This document shows, piece by piece, positions 47,071-53,614 of a stretch of DNA of 53,614 nucleotides. Each line of letters opens with the position of its first letter. The first letter of the stretch is position 1. This DNA comes from Gemmatimonadota bacterium (GTDB lineage: Bacteria > Gemmatimonadota > Gemmatimonadetes > Longimicrobiales > Gaopeijiaceae). Under the pieces are notes generated by a model. The model had not been told where the DNA came from, searched no databases, and saw nothing but the letters and a program-made list of their open reading frames with translations. Both the position numbers and the translations under genes were made by a program. The stretch covers positions 1 to 53,614 of the forward strand of contig VXQO01000038.1 in the NCBI GenBank assembly GCA_009838975.1, given 5' to 3'.

Positions 47071-48285
47071 TCACCCCTGGGTGGCCTTCCACGCCGCCAG
47101 GATCTGCGCCTCGAATTCCATCTGCGCGTCCATCGACGCCGGGCCGAACTCCAGGTCGCCGCCGCGCAGGCCCGCTCCCATCTGCTGCCGGCGCTCCCGC
47201 GGCAGCGAGTTCCACCACTGCAGCGTGTCGATGGCGGTCTCGGCCAGCGGCCTGGACGTGAGCCCGGCCGCGAACGCCCGGTCCGCCCGGAAGCTCGTGG
47301 CTCCTGCGAAGGGACCGTCCTGGCTCGTCCACGGCGGCAGCGAGAACTCCGGCACCCCCTGCTCCGCAAGGAACGAGCCCGGAACCCAGGTGAAGCGCAT
47401 CGGGGTCGACGTGGTCGCGCGGATCCCGTACAGCAACTCCGCCATGGTGATGCCCCCGAGTGGCGCCACGCCGTTGTAGGTCCCGCTCACCCGCTCTTCG
47501 CACATCCGCACCGACCACCCCGCCAGGTCGCGCGCGTCGATGTACTGGCACGGGTCGTCCGGGTCGCCGAACGCCATAATCTCTCCGCCGCGATCGATCC
47601 GCACCGGGTAGTAGGTGAAGCGGTCCGTCGTGTCGCCCGGCCCAACGATCAGCCCCGGCCGCGTGATCACGCACCGGTCATCGCCGTAGGCCTCGCGCAC
47701 GGCGTCCTCGCAGAGAACCTTGAGGTGCCCGTAGAACCGGCCCACGTCTTCCGAGCCGGGCTCGGGCAGCACCACGGTGGGATGGTCCTCGGTCGTGCCG
47801 CCCTCGGGCCATTCGGGCGCGCCGGGAGCCGACTTCATTCCGCCGCTCGCGTCGTACCAGCTCGCGTACACCCCCGCCGTGGACGTGAAGAGGTAGTGGT
47901 CGGTCACGTCCTCGAGCAGCTGCGCCGAGTCGCGCACGTGCCGCGGCACGTATCCGGAGTTGTCCAGCACGACATCCCAGCTCTTCCCCTCCAGCGCCCC
48001 GAGCTGCCCGTCACGATCCCCGACGAGCTTCTCCACCTCCGGAAACAGATGCGGATTCGTGCGCCCGCGGTTGAAGATCGTGACCGAGTGCCCCCGCTCC
48101 AGCGCGTAGCGGACCATGTGCGGCCCGATGAAGCCGGTCCCTCCCAGGATCAGGACGCGAAGGGGCTGCGGCGCGGCCGAAACCGTCCGGGCCCGTCCCG
48201 GGCGGGGGGAAGCGATCGAGCCAAGGGCAAGGGCGCCCGAGGATGCGGCCACGGTTCCGAAAAACTGCCGGCGGGTGGGGGACAT
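47071..48285 (-). CDS. TAT-exported NAD-dependent epimerase/dehydratase
   Basis: 404 residues. A twin-arginine signal (TRRQFFGTVAASSGALALG) precedes an extended-SDR domain: LILGGTGFIGPHMV, then TSTAGVYA and the catalytic YGHLK pair. The C-terminal part carries GTYNGVAPLGGITMAE as in CSP41/isoflavone-reductase-like epimerases. Export of a folded, cofactor-loaded dehydrogenase suggests periplasmic work on a sugar or aromatic. ATG 48285 has AGAGGA upstream and puts the RR motif near the N-terminus; ATG 48306 is an alternative. Confidence 0.88.
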   Translation of the reverse strand: MSPTRRQFFGTVAASSGALALGSIASPRPGRARTVSAAPQPLRVLILGGTGFIGPHMVRYALERGHSVTIFNRGRTNPHLFPEVEKLVGDRDGQLGALEGKSWDVVLDNSGYVPRHVRDSAQLLEDVTDHYLFTSTAGVYASWYDASGGMKSAPGAPEWPEGGTTEDHPTVVLPEPGSEDVGRFYGHLKVLCEDAVREAYGDDRCVITRPGLIVGPGDTTDRFTYYPVRIDRGGEIMAFGDPDDPCQYIDARDLAGWSVRMCEERVSGTYNGVAPLGGITMAELLYGIRATTSTPMRFTWVPGSFLAEQGVPEFSLPPWTSQDGPFAGATSFRADRAFAAGLTSRPLAETAIDTLQWWNSLPRERRQQMGAGLRGGDLEFGPASMDAQMEFEAQILAAWKATQG

Positions 48286-48421
48286 GCGGTTCCTCTCGCG
48301 GGTCATGGCGAAGTCTTGTGCTCGCCGGCAACCTAATCGCGCCACTTCGGATTTGCACGGGGATGAAAGAGGGCGGCGTTGGCCGCCCGTCCGGGACCGC
48401 AATCCCGGACGGCGGCCACAC

Positions 48422-48898
48422 CTATCCCGGTGGCGGCTGGCAGATGTCGCGTCCGTGGTCCCGTCCCGACGGCGGCGCGACCCCGACCCACAAGTGCAGC
48501 GTCGTATCGCGCGCTTCGCTCCACTCCACCTGGGCATCGAGCTGAGCCTGGAGCCCGCCTCTGAATTCGAATCTCACCGGCTGCCCCGGCATCGCAGTCA
48601 CGTCGAGCCTGCTGGCGCCGAGTTTGTCCTCGGCCCGGATCGTCCATTCGCCCGAATGGCCGTCCCACACCCGCAGGCACCCGTCCAGCGACAGCCCCGC
48701 GACCGGGACCGCCGGGCCCACAAAGGACGCGCGTCCGGCCGTAACCGGCAGGCCCAGCCAGGTGCCCCCCTCGCCGACAATGCGCATCAGCTCGAAGATC
48801 TGGGCCTGTGCCGGAAGGGTCGATGCGAGGATCGCGGCCGCGACCAGCGTTGCCACTCGGCCCGCTCGCCGTGCCACTACGTCCGCCGGACTACTCAT
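48422..48898 (-). CDS. Hypothetical secreted protein
   Basis: 158 residues. Signal peptide with core VATLVAAAILASTLPAQAQ. The mature part has beta-type segments (GCLRVWDGHSGEWTIRAEDK, RFEFRGG) but no family I recognise. It is followed leftward by the epimerase after a 136-base gap and starts 28 bases after the DUF4097 gene. A short direct repeat (TGAGCATA twice) overlaps the start, which leaves the exact ATG uncertain. Confidence 0.6.
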   Translation of the reverse strand: MSSPADVVARRAGRVATLVAAAILASTLPAQAQIFELMRIVGEGGTWLGLPVTAGRASFVGPAVPVAGLSLDGCLRVWDGHSGEWTIRAEDKLGASRLDVTAMPGQPVRFEFRGGLQAQLDAQVEWSEARDTTLHLWVGVAPPSGRDHGRDICQPPPG

Positions 48899-48926
48899 AT
48901 GCTCATATGCTCACACGCTCGAACGC

Positions 48927-49694
48927 TCAGCTGCCACTTCCGCGCCGCCGCGCCGGCGGAAGATCCACCACGCCCCGGACATCAGAGAACCGGATCCGTT
49001 CGCGCCGGCCATCGGTGACGACGAGATCGCCCTCCACGTCACGTACGTTGACCCCACCCGCGCCGACTTCGTCGATTCGCACGCTGCCGCCAACCGTCTC
49101 GATCACGATGCTTCCCGAGCCGTCCTCGATCACCACCCCGCCGGTCACGCCGTTGATGGTCATGCTGCCGGAGCCGTCCCGCACCTCGACGTCGCCGTCC
49201 GCGTCCTCGATCCTGAGGCTTCCCGAGCCATCCGTGACAAGGACCGATCCCACGTTCTCAATGTGGGCACTGCCGGATCCGTCCTTCAACTCGACATCAC
49301 CCACACCATGGATCGTCAGGCTGCCCGAACCGTCCTCGATCTGGACGTGCGTACTGGCCGGCACTTCGATCTCCAGGTCGATGCGAGCATAGTTGTTCCC
49401 CCATACCCCGCGCTGGTTCGGGTAGTCGGTGCGGATTCGGTCTCCGTCCAGCGACACCTCCAGGGCCTCCAGCCGCTCCCGGTCGGAGGCGCACAGCGTG
49501 GCCGAGACGTGGATCACGCCGGTGCCGTCGGAGCCCCTGACGACCAGTCGGCCCGCACCCGCCTCGACATGCAGTTCGGCTACCGCCGTGCCGCGGAGTT
49601 CCACATCGTCACGGAACTCGCACTGGCTCTGGGCGGACAGGCCGTGGGGAAGGAAACTCGCCATCGCTACCATCAGGATCAGCCTCTTCGTCAT
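48927..49694 (-). CDS. DUF4097-like secreted protein with tandem beta-helix repeats
   Basis: 255 residues. Signal peptide (LILMVAMASFLPHGLSAQ), a Cys-containing N-terminal region (about 25-115), then a repeat domain (about 118-240) built of 17-18-residue units. DGSGS recurs at 121, 138, 155, 173 and 191, followed by two degenerate units. This is the adhesin-like beta-helix seen in DUF4097/DUF2807 proteins. Role unknown; it is envelope or secreted. ATG 49694 was chosen for its signal peptide and AAGGG upstream; the longer frame to 49790 adds unrelated sequence. Confidence 0.82.
   Translation of the reverse strand: MTKRLILMVAMASFLPHGLSAQSQCEFRDDVELRGTAVAELHVEAGAGRLVVRGSDGTGVIHVSATLCASDRERLEALEVSLDGDRIRTDYPNQRGVWGNNYARIDLEIEVPASTHVQIEDGSGSLTIHGVGDVELKDGSGSAHIENVGSVLVTDGSGSLRIEDADGDVEVRDGSGSMTINGVTGGVVIEDGSGSIVIETVGGSVRIDEVGAGGVNVRDVEGDLVVTDGRRERIRFSDVRGVVDLPPARRRGSGS
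48974..49345 (-). repeat. In-gene tandem repeats of about 51-54 bp encoding DGSGS units
   Basis: Seven units within the DUF4097 gene, each about 17-18 codons of the pattern V-x-I-x-DGSGS-x-x-I-x-x-V-x-G; the first five keep DGSGS exactly and the last two are degenerate. DNA copies differ, so the array is old rather than freshly expanded. Confidence 0.75.
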
Positions 49695-49802
49695 CTTCTT
49701 GCCCTTTCTACTTGGGACCAAATCGGTCAGGACGCGCACGCGCGCGTTGAACGCGCCGATACAGGGCCACCCGACGAGATCGCTGGCCATCCGGTTTCCG
49801 GG

Positions 49803-51137
49803 CTACCATACCCTCAGCGTCTGCCGGTCCACCACGACGCCCGTCTGGATCACAGCGTGGATGCGCTTCGTGTGCCCGATGGATTCCAGTGGCGAGGCGT
49901 CGAGAATCAGTAGAGTGGCTTCGTCTCCGGGTTCGACTCCCCAGCGGCGTCCCAGGAAGCGCGCTGCGTCGGTTGTCGCGCTCCGAAGGACCGCCCAGCG
50001 GGGAAGACCCGCGGCTTCGAAGAGCTCGAGTTCGCGGTGCACGGAGTATCCCTGAAACACCCCCGGGTTGCCGCCGTCGGTCCCCGCAAGCATCGGGACC
50101 CCGGCGTCGGCGAGGTGTTTCACGGCCTCGCTGCTGGGCTGCCCAAGGATGCGCTGGTACTCCAGCCAACTCTGAAAGGCGGACTGCGAGGGGTCAAAGT
50201 CCCGGTACATGTCCCGGAGCGCCTGGGGCACGGTTTCCGTCAGCAACGGATCGTCGAGGAGGCCGGGGTCATCCACCATGCGCGCGAACTCGCTCTGCAC
50301 GGCCAGCGTCGGGATGTGGTACGTGCCCGATTCCACCATCAGGGCGGCAAGATCCGCCGGGGGAGGTTGAGGACCGGGGGTGTGGGTGATGGCGTCCGCG
50401 CCGGCCAGCACCGCGTCGCGCACGTCCTGCCAGGTGCCGATGTGGACGACCGTCCTGAGGCCGTGTTGCCGGGCGGATTCCAGCACGGCGGTCAGAGTGG
50501 CCAGGTCCACGGTCGGCATGCTGCGGCCGCCGTAGCTCTGGTGGTCGTAGACGATCTTGACGACGTCGGGCGCCTTGCCCGCGAGGTCGGCGACCTCTCT
50601 GCGCGCATCCTCCGGAGTGTCGACGATGCGCGTGGGCACCCCGTACTCGGAGCAGTGCCCGTTGGTGGCGGTGAGGCATGGACCGGCCGCGAACAGCGTC
50701 GCACCCTGCGGGCCGTCCGCGCGCTGGCCGTCGCGGAAGCCCAGGATCATGTCTTCCGGGCTGAAGAGGTCGAGGACGAAGGCGACCCCGGTGTAGAGGG
50801 CCGCCCTGGCGGTCCCCTGGGGCCCGAGCAGCTGTGGCATTCCGCCCGGTGACGCGTTGCCGAAGGAGTGGGTATGGAGGTCCGCGAGCGCGGGGATGAC
50901 GTACCTGTCGCCGAGACTCAGGGTGGGACCGTCGAAATCCGGGGGAAGTGCGTCGGTGAGGCCGCGAATCCGCCCGTCCTCGATCACGACGACCCCTCGA
51001 TGAATGGATTCGTCGGCGGGGTTGAGGACTACGGCCTCCGTGAGCGCGAGGTTCTGGGCGGCCAGTCCCGTGGGGAGCGCGAACAGGGCCACGAACGACC
51101 TTGTGAACGACTTCACAATCTTGCCTCTTTCATCCAT
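49803..51137 (-). CDS. Exported amidohydrolase family protein
   Basis: 444 residues. Signal peptide (SFVALFALPTGLAA) then a TIM-barrel amidohydrolase. Metal ligands His88/His90 (LADLHTHSFG), a candidate bridging Lys in PDVVKIVYDH, His in TVVHIGT and THTPGPQP, and the Asp of LAGTDGGNP. It resembles imidazolonepropionase/prolidase-type secreted amidohydrolases. The listed ATG has GGGAG only 4 bases away; a GTG at 51116 with AGAGG upstream would give a cleaner signal peptide. Substrate unknown. It is divergent from the selenoprotein gene. Confidence 0.9.
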   Translation of the reverse strand: MDERGKIVKSFTRSFVALFALPTGLAAQNLALTEAVVLNPADESIHRGVVVIEDGRIRGLTDALPPDFDGPTLSLGDRYVIPALADLHTHSFGNASPGGMPQLLGPQGTARAALYTGVAFVLDLFSPEDMILGFRDGQRADGPQGATLFAAGPCLTATNGHCSEYGVPTRIVDTPEDARREVADLAGKAPDVVKIVYDHQSYGGRSMPTVDLATLTAVLESARQHGLRTVVHIGTWQDVRDAVLAGADAITHTPGPQPPPADLAALMVESGTYHIPTLAVQSEFARMVDDPGLLDDPLLTETVPQALRDMYRDFDPSQSAFQSWLEYQRILGQPSSEAVKHLADAGVPMLAGTDGGNPGVFQGYSVHRELELFEAAGLPRWAVLRSATTDAARFLGRRWGVEPGDEATLLILDASPLESIGHTKRIHAVIQTGVVVDRQTLRVW

Positions 51138-51162
51138 TTCGCTCCCGCAGCGATGTCATCGA

Positions 51163-51191
51163 TTGCGACGGGTTAGGTTGGAAGCTACAAA
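51163..51191 (+). promoter_or_regulatory. Possible promoter of the peroxiredoxin-like selenoprotein gene
   Basis: TTGCGA (51163-51168), exactly 17 bases, TACAAA (51186-51191). Each box matches the sigma70 consensus at four of six positions. The transcript would have a leader of about 40 bases. Confidence 0.35.
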
Positions 51192-51237
51192 CAGTCCCCG
51201 CTGCAGGTTCGAATCACCCGTTTCCCGCAGGCTCACC

Positions 51238-51891
51238 ATGCCCACACTCGCACAGACTCTGAAGCGGATCAGGGAAGCCGGAGCAGCCAGGCGCGACCCT
51301 GCCATCACAAGAACACTCGTACGCGGAACGGCCGACCTGAAGGCGTCGGGAATCCTCGACGGCGTTGTGAAGGCCGGCGACAGGGCGCCCCTCTTCGCCC
51401 GGCCCAATCTGAGTCACGACACGGTGCGGCTCGCGCGGGTTCTGCGGGGTGGTCCCGTGGTTGTCAGCTTCTTTCGCGGGCGCTGGTGACCCTACTGCCG
51501 CGCGGAGCAGGCTGCTCTCCAGTCACTTCTGCCCGAGTTCGCTGCGCGGGGCGCCACCGTGCTGACCCTGTCGCCCCAGCTGCACGACTTCGCCGCTGCG
51601 TGGGCGCGCGAAGACGGGATCGGGTTCGACGTCCTCGTCGATAGCGGGAACGGTGTTGCACGCTCGTACGGGCTGGTCTTCCGGATGCCCGATGCGTTGC
51701 AGGACGTCTATCGGGAACACCTGCGGATCGACCTCGCCCGCTTCAATGGCGACTGGACGTGGGAACTGCCGATTCCAGCGACCTATGTGGTGGGGCAGGA
51801 CGGGGTCGTGGAGTGGGCGGGGGTCGACGTGGACTATACGCAACGCCCGGAGCCGGAGGGATTGCTGGAGGTGCTGGACGGGATGGGTTGA
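51238..51891 (+). CDS. Peroxiredoxin-like (AhpC/TSA) selenoprotein, TGA-encoded Sec84
   Basis: 217 residues if TGA 51487-51489 is read as selenocysteine. The frame is open on both sides of this single stop. The N-terminal part ends GPVVVSFFRGRW; after TGA it continues PYCRAEQAALQSLLPEF and then GATVLTLSPQ. Cys homologues read RGxWCPYC at this point, so the TGA replaces exactly the peroxidatic Cys and leaves Cys87 as resolving partner (U-P-Y-C). The thioredoxin fold carries on to IPATYVVGQDGVVEWAG, with no other defect. A SECIS-like hairpin follows at 51504. It should reduce peroxides or disulfides. Alternative: nonsense mutation of the catalytic codon. No sel genes are in the window. Confidence 0.8.
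51504..51518 (+). promoter_or_regulatory. Bacterial SECIS-like hairpin
   Basis: GAGCA (51505-51509), loop GGC (51510-51512), TGCTC (51513-51517), extended by a G-T pair (51504/51518). The loop starts 20 bases after the TGA. In E. coli fdhF the core is GCA-GGUC-UGC with the loop 18 bases after UGA; here it is GCA-GGC-UGC. A G at the loop start and this spacing are what SelB recognition needs. Confidence 0.6.
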
Positions 51892-51909
51892 GGGGGCGGG
51901 GAACCCCCT
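51891..51909. terminator. GC-rich hairpin between convergent genes
   Basis: Arms AGGGGG (51891-51896) and CCCCCT (51904-51909) around a 7-base loop, starting in the stop codon of the selenoprotein and ending 16 bases before the stop of the leftward gene. There is no T-run on either strand, so it is a weak or factor-assisted terminator at best. Confidence 0.35.
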
Positions 51910-51925
51910 GCTTCGGCGGCTGTGG

Positions 51926-52969
51926 TCAGTTGATGTCGAGTCTCTCGATGTCGTACCAGTCCACGGCGCGCCATGCGATGCCGGCCGCGTCGGGCTGGCG
52001 CTCGACCAGGGCGACGAATGTCGAACGGTACAGGTCGTACCCGATCAGACGATCCCGGATCCGTACCGAGCCGACGTACTCCGTCCCCACGTAAAGGTCG
52101 AGGTAGGACGAAAGCGCACGATCCCGCTCCGTGGCGACCCAGAGGCGCCCGTGATCGTCGTAGGTCAGCGAACGGTATCGGAGGTGGTTCTTCTTGGGCG
52201 TCCGCCTGTAACTCTCAACGTCCAACCGAAAAGCGCTCCGGGAGTTACGGTTCTCTATCTCCGCGATATCCCGTTCGTTGGGGAACTCTTCTGCGTAGTG
52301 CGATGGAAGGATGATCGTCGGCGTGGGGTCGTCACGATGGTGGAAGAAGACGAGTTCGCGCTGACACGCCGGGAACGTCCATCCGCCCGTTGGAGAAGCC
52401 ACGCCCAGGGCGACGCTGTTGCACTCGGTATTGACCTCGGAATCGAGCCCCGGACGTTCCCAGAGGATCTTGCCCGTTGCCACATCCATTTCGACGGGCG
52501 TTACCTCGGCAGCGCCTCCGAAGTGTTGACCATGGATTGTCTTGCCAAACGTGCGCGACGGCTGAAGATACGCAATCGGCAGTTTGGTCTCGGAAACCAT
52601 CACCCCAGTGGGGTCGAAGATGGTCAACCGGTCTTCCGAAATAGCCCCGACCGTGCCGTCCGGACCTCGCACCAACCCGGGCGGACCGGAGAACTCACCC
52701 GGCCCCTCGCCCTCGCGTCCGAAGACGCCCACCACTGCCCCTGCCCGGCTGAAGCACCTGATCCGCACCTCGAAGGAATTCGTGATGCAGGCAACATCAC
52801 GGTCAGCGAGAATGATGTCGTCCCGCTGACTGAAGGGAACCGGCGTCGAAGCAACGGGGCGGAGCGCGACGGTTGGCGGGCCGTCCGGGGCAGAGTGGCA
52901 GGCCAAGGCGGCAAACACCATCGCGGCACACGCCACTCGTGGAATTGCGGGTATGATACCAGAGCGCAT
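51926..52969 (-). CDS. 6-bladed beta-propeller (NHL-like) lipoprotein
   Basis: 347 residues. The N-terminus MRSGIIPAIPRVACAAMVFAALAC has a lipobox-like LAC with Cys24, followed by a Pro-rich linker. The mature part shows the blade pattern FGREGEGPGEFSGPPGLV, a hallmark of 6-bladed propeller/NHL proteins in this kind of genome, and repeated strand-turn units up to SVRIRDRLIGYDL. These proteins are thought to be surface or periplasmic scaffolds. It is convergent with the selenoprotein gene. Specific role unknown. Confidence 0.82.
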   Translation of the reverse strand: MRSGIIPAIPRVACAAMVFAALACHSAPDGPPTVALRPVASTPVPFSQRDDIILADRDVACITNSFEVRIRCFSRAGAVVGVFGREGEGPGEFSGPPGLVRGPDGTVGAISEDRLTIFDPTGVMVSETKLPIAYLQPSRTFGKTIHGQHFGGAAEVTPVEMDVATGKILWERPGLDSEVNTECNSVALGVASPTGGWTFPACQRELVFFHHRDDPTPTIILPSHYAEEFPNERDIAEIENRNSRSAFRLDVESYRRTPKKNHLRYRSLTYDDHGRLWVATERDRALSSYLDLYVGTEYVGSVRIRDRLIGYDLYRSTFVALVERQPDAAGIAWRAVDWYDIERLDIN

Positions 52970-52970
52970 G

Positions 52971-53001
52971 GTTCACTGACGTTCACGGACGGGGTGGGAT
53001 T
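52971..53001. repeat. Direct repeat copy 1 of the tRNA-Ser 3' end and flank
   Basis: 31 bases matching 53100-53130 at 30 positions (one G/A difference). The last 15 bases equal the acceptor and first T-stem bases of tRNA-Ser(GGA), then the copy departs from tRNA sequence. Confidence 0.8.
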
Positions 53002-53040
53002 GGCCTGCGGACGGCTGGCGCCGCCCTCAGCCGTCTCCGG
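52994..53040. repeat. Dispersed hairpin repeat, copy A
   Basis: Begins GTGGGATTGGCCTGCGG and continues with a stem GACGGCT/AGCCGTC. The same 17-base word opens copy B at the window end (53568), and the following 30 bases are similar. Confidence 0.6.
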
Positions 53041-53099
53041 CGCCCGCGCCTGGCGGCGCGGTCGCCTCCGGCTCGACAAGTTCGAACCCCACACCGTCA

Positions 53100-53130
53100 G
53101 TTCACTAACGTTCACGGACGGGGTGGGATT
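53100..53130. repeat. Direct repeat copy 2, overlapping the tRNA-Ser(GGA) 3' end
   Basis: Partner of 52971-53001, 129 bases away start to start. This copy is continuous with the intact tRNA gene (53115-53198). Confidence 0.8.
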
Positions 53131-53198
53131 CGAACCCACGCGGGCAGATGCCCACACGATTTCCAGTCGTGCGCCTTAAGCCACTCGGCCACCCGTCC
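53115..53198 (-). tRNA. tRNA-Ser, anticodon GGA
   Basis: Reads leftward: acceptor GGACGGG pairing with CCCGTCC, anticodon stem CACGA/TCGTG around the loop CTGGAAA (anticodon GGA, codons UCC/UCU), a long variable arm as in class II tRNAs, T-arm with GGTTCGAATCC and discriminator G. CCA is not encoded. Its 3' end is part of a direct repeat. Confidence 0.95.
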
Positions 53199-53213
53199 TG
53201 CTTTCCGGCATAA

Positions 53214-53287
53214 TCGGGGCGCCCGGATTCGAACCGGGGACCTCTGCGACCCGAACGCAGCGCTCTACCGGACTGAGCCACGCCCCG
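53214..53287 (-). tRNA. tRNA-Pro, anticodon CGG
   Basis: Reads leftward: acceptor CGGGGCG pairing with CGCCCCG, anticodon stem CTGCG/CGCAG around TTCGGGT (anticodon CGG, codon CCG), T-arm GGTTCGAATCC, discriminator A, which is typical of tRNA-Pro. CCA is not encoded. Confidence 0.95.
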
Positions 53288-53338
53288 TGAAGATGAATGT
53301 TCCCGCCTGCCGCCGGGGAGAGCGGCGGGGGTCTGGAG

Positions 53339-53423
53339 CGGAGGCGGAGGGACTCGAACCCCCAAGTGCTTGACGCACGCCGCATTTCGAGTGCGGTGCC
53401 TTACCAATTAGGACTACGCCTCC
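53339..53423 (-). tRNA. tRNA-Ser, anticodon CGA
   Basis: Reads leftward: acceptor GGAGGCG pairing with CGCCTCC, anticodon stem CCGCA/TGCGG around CTCGAAA (anticodon CGA, codon UCG), a long variable arm, T-arm GGTTCGAGTCC, discriminator G. CCA is not encoded. First gene of the three-tRNA cluster in the direction of transcription. Confidence 0.95.
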
Positions 53424-53567
53424 TCGGGTCGGCGGAGGGAGTGTGTTGGAGGCTGGGATTGCGGAGGTGAATGGGCCGGCGGCGACGTTGGTGCTCGTCG
53501 GCATTGGCGTCCATCGCCTTTGGCTCGGACGGATCGCGTTCCACCTGGTTGACACGGCGCCCAGGGA

Positions 53568-53614
53568 GTGGGATTGGCCTGCGGGCGGCTTTGCCGTCCT
53601 CGGCCGTCTTCGGC
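53568..53614. repeat. Dispersed hairpin repeat, copy B (cut by the window end)
   Basis: Same opening word GTGGGATTGGCCTGCGG, then a diverged version of the GCCGTC-rich hairpin. The rest of 53424-53567 shows no gene. Confidence 0.6.

Noticed and set aside
51487..51489. Plain nonsense mutation (pseudogene) explanation for the TGA
   Set aside because: Not excluded, but less likely: it hits exactly the catalytic Cys codon, the rest of the gene is undamaged, and a SECIS-like hairpin follows.

Overview
The window is GC-rich, densely packed bacterial chromosome: 38 protein genes, most running in overlapping (ATGA/GTGA) transcription units, plus three tRNA genes at the right end. There is no phage, transposase or CRISPR array. 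A short MetRS without zinc cysteines, a DsbA-VKOR pair, a full MoxR-Bat operon, a TonB receptor, TAT and lipoprotein signals, and families such as DUF5777 and PF10023 point to a diderm, aerobic heterotroph. Gemmatimonadota is my best guess, from gene content only; no rRNA is present to prove it.

Layout. 1-5486: a CoA-thioester catabolic locus. A leftward operon (creatininase-like hydrolase, SDR, RidA-like protein, crotonase, acyl-CoA dehydrogenase cut by the window edge) diverges from a benzoate-CoA-ligase-type enzyme and an FMN reductase. I infer degradation of an aromatic, probably amino-substituted acid such as 2-aminobenzoate. 5490-8910: metG, an M23 endopeptidase and a lipoprotein. 8952-13502: a FadJ-like fusion enzyme, a MobA-like cytidylyltransferase, two XdhC/CoxI-family proteins and a DUF402 protein, which looks like a maturation set for a molybdenum hydroxylase encoded elsewhere. 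13450-14612: VKOR plus DsbA. 14782-23142: HAD phosphatase, PLP dehydratase, gyrA, glycosyltransferase and uvrA, all leftward. 23281-26158: HisC-like aminotransferase and an ABC exporter.

26204-37340: SDR; a low-GC HATPase_c_4 protein that has lost its usual N-terminal AlbA domain; an SPFH protein; a PF10023 peptidase whose 5' end looks broken; leuS; tkt; and a TonB-dependent receptor. 37404-45873: a complete leftward MoxR-DUF58-(DUF4381-like)-BatA-BatB-BatC-BatD-BatE operon. 46086-52969: mostly secreted proteins, including a DUF5777 barrel, a TAT-exported epimerase, a DUF4097 protein with about 17-residue repeats, an amidohydrolase and a beta-propeller lipoprotein.

The most interesting gene is at 51238-51891. 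It is a peroxiredoxin-like protein whose frame is interrupted only by one TGA, exactly where relatives carry the catalytic Cys of the W-C-P-Y-C motif. A hairpin 20 bases downstream resembles the E. coli fdhF SECIS. I read it as a selenoprotein. The window ends in tRNA-Ser(GGA), tRNA-Pro(CGG) and tRNA-Ser(CGA), with duplicated tRNA 3' ends and a dispersed hairpin repeat around them. No gap exceeds 300 bases.
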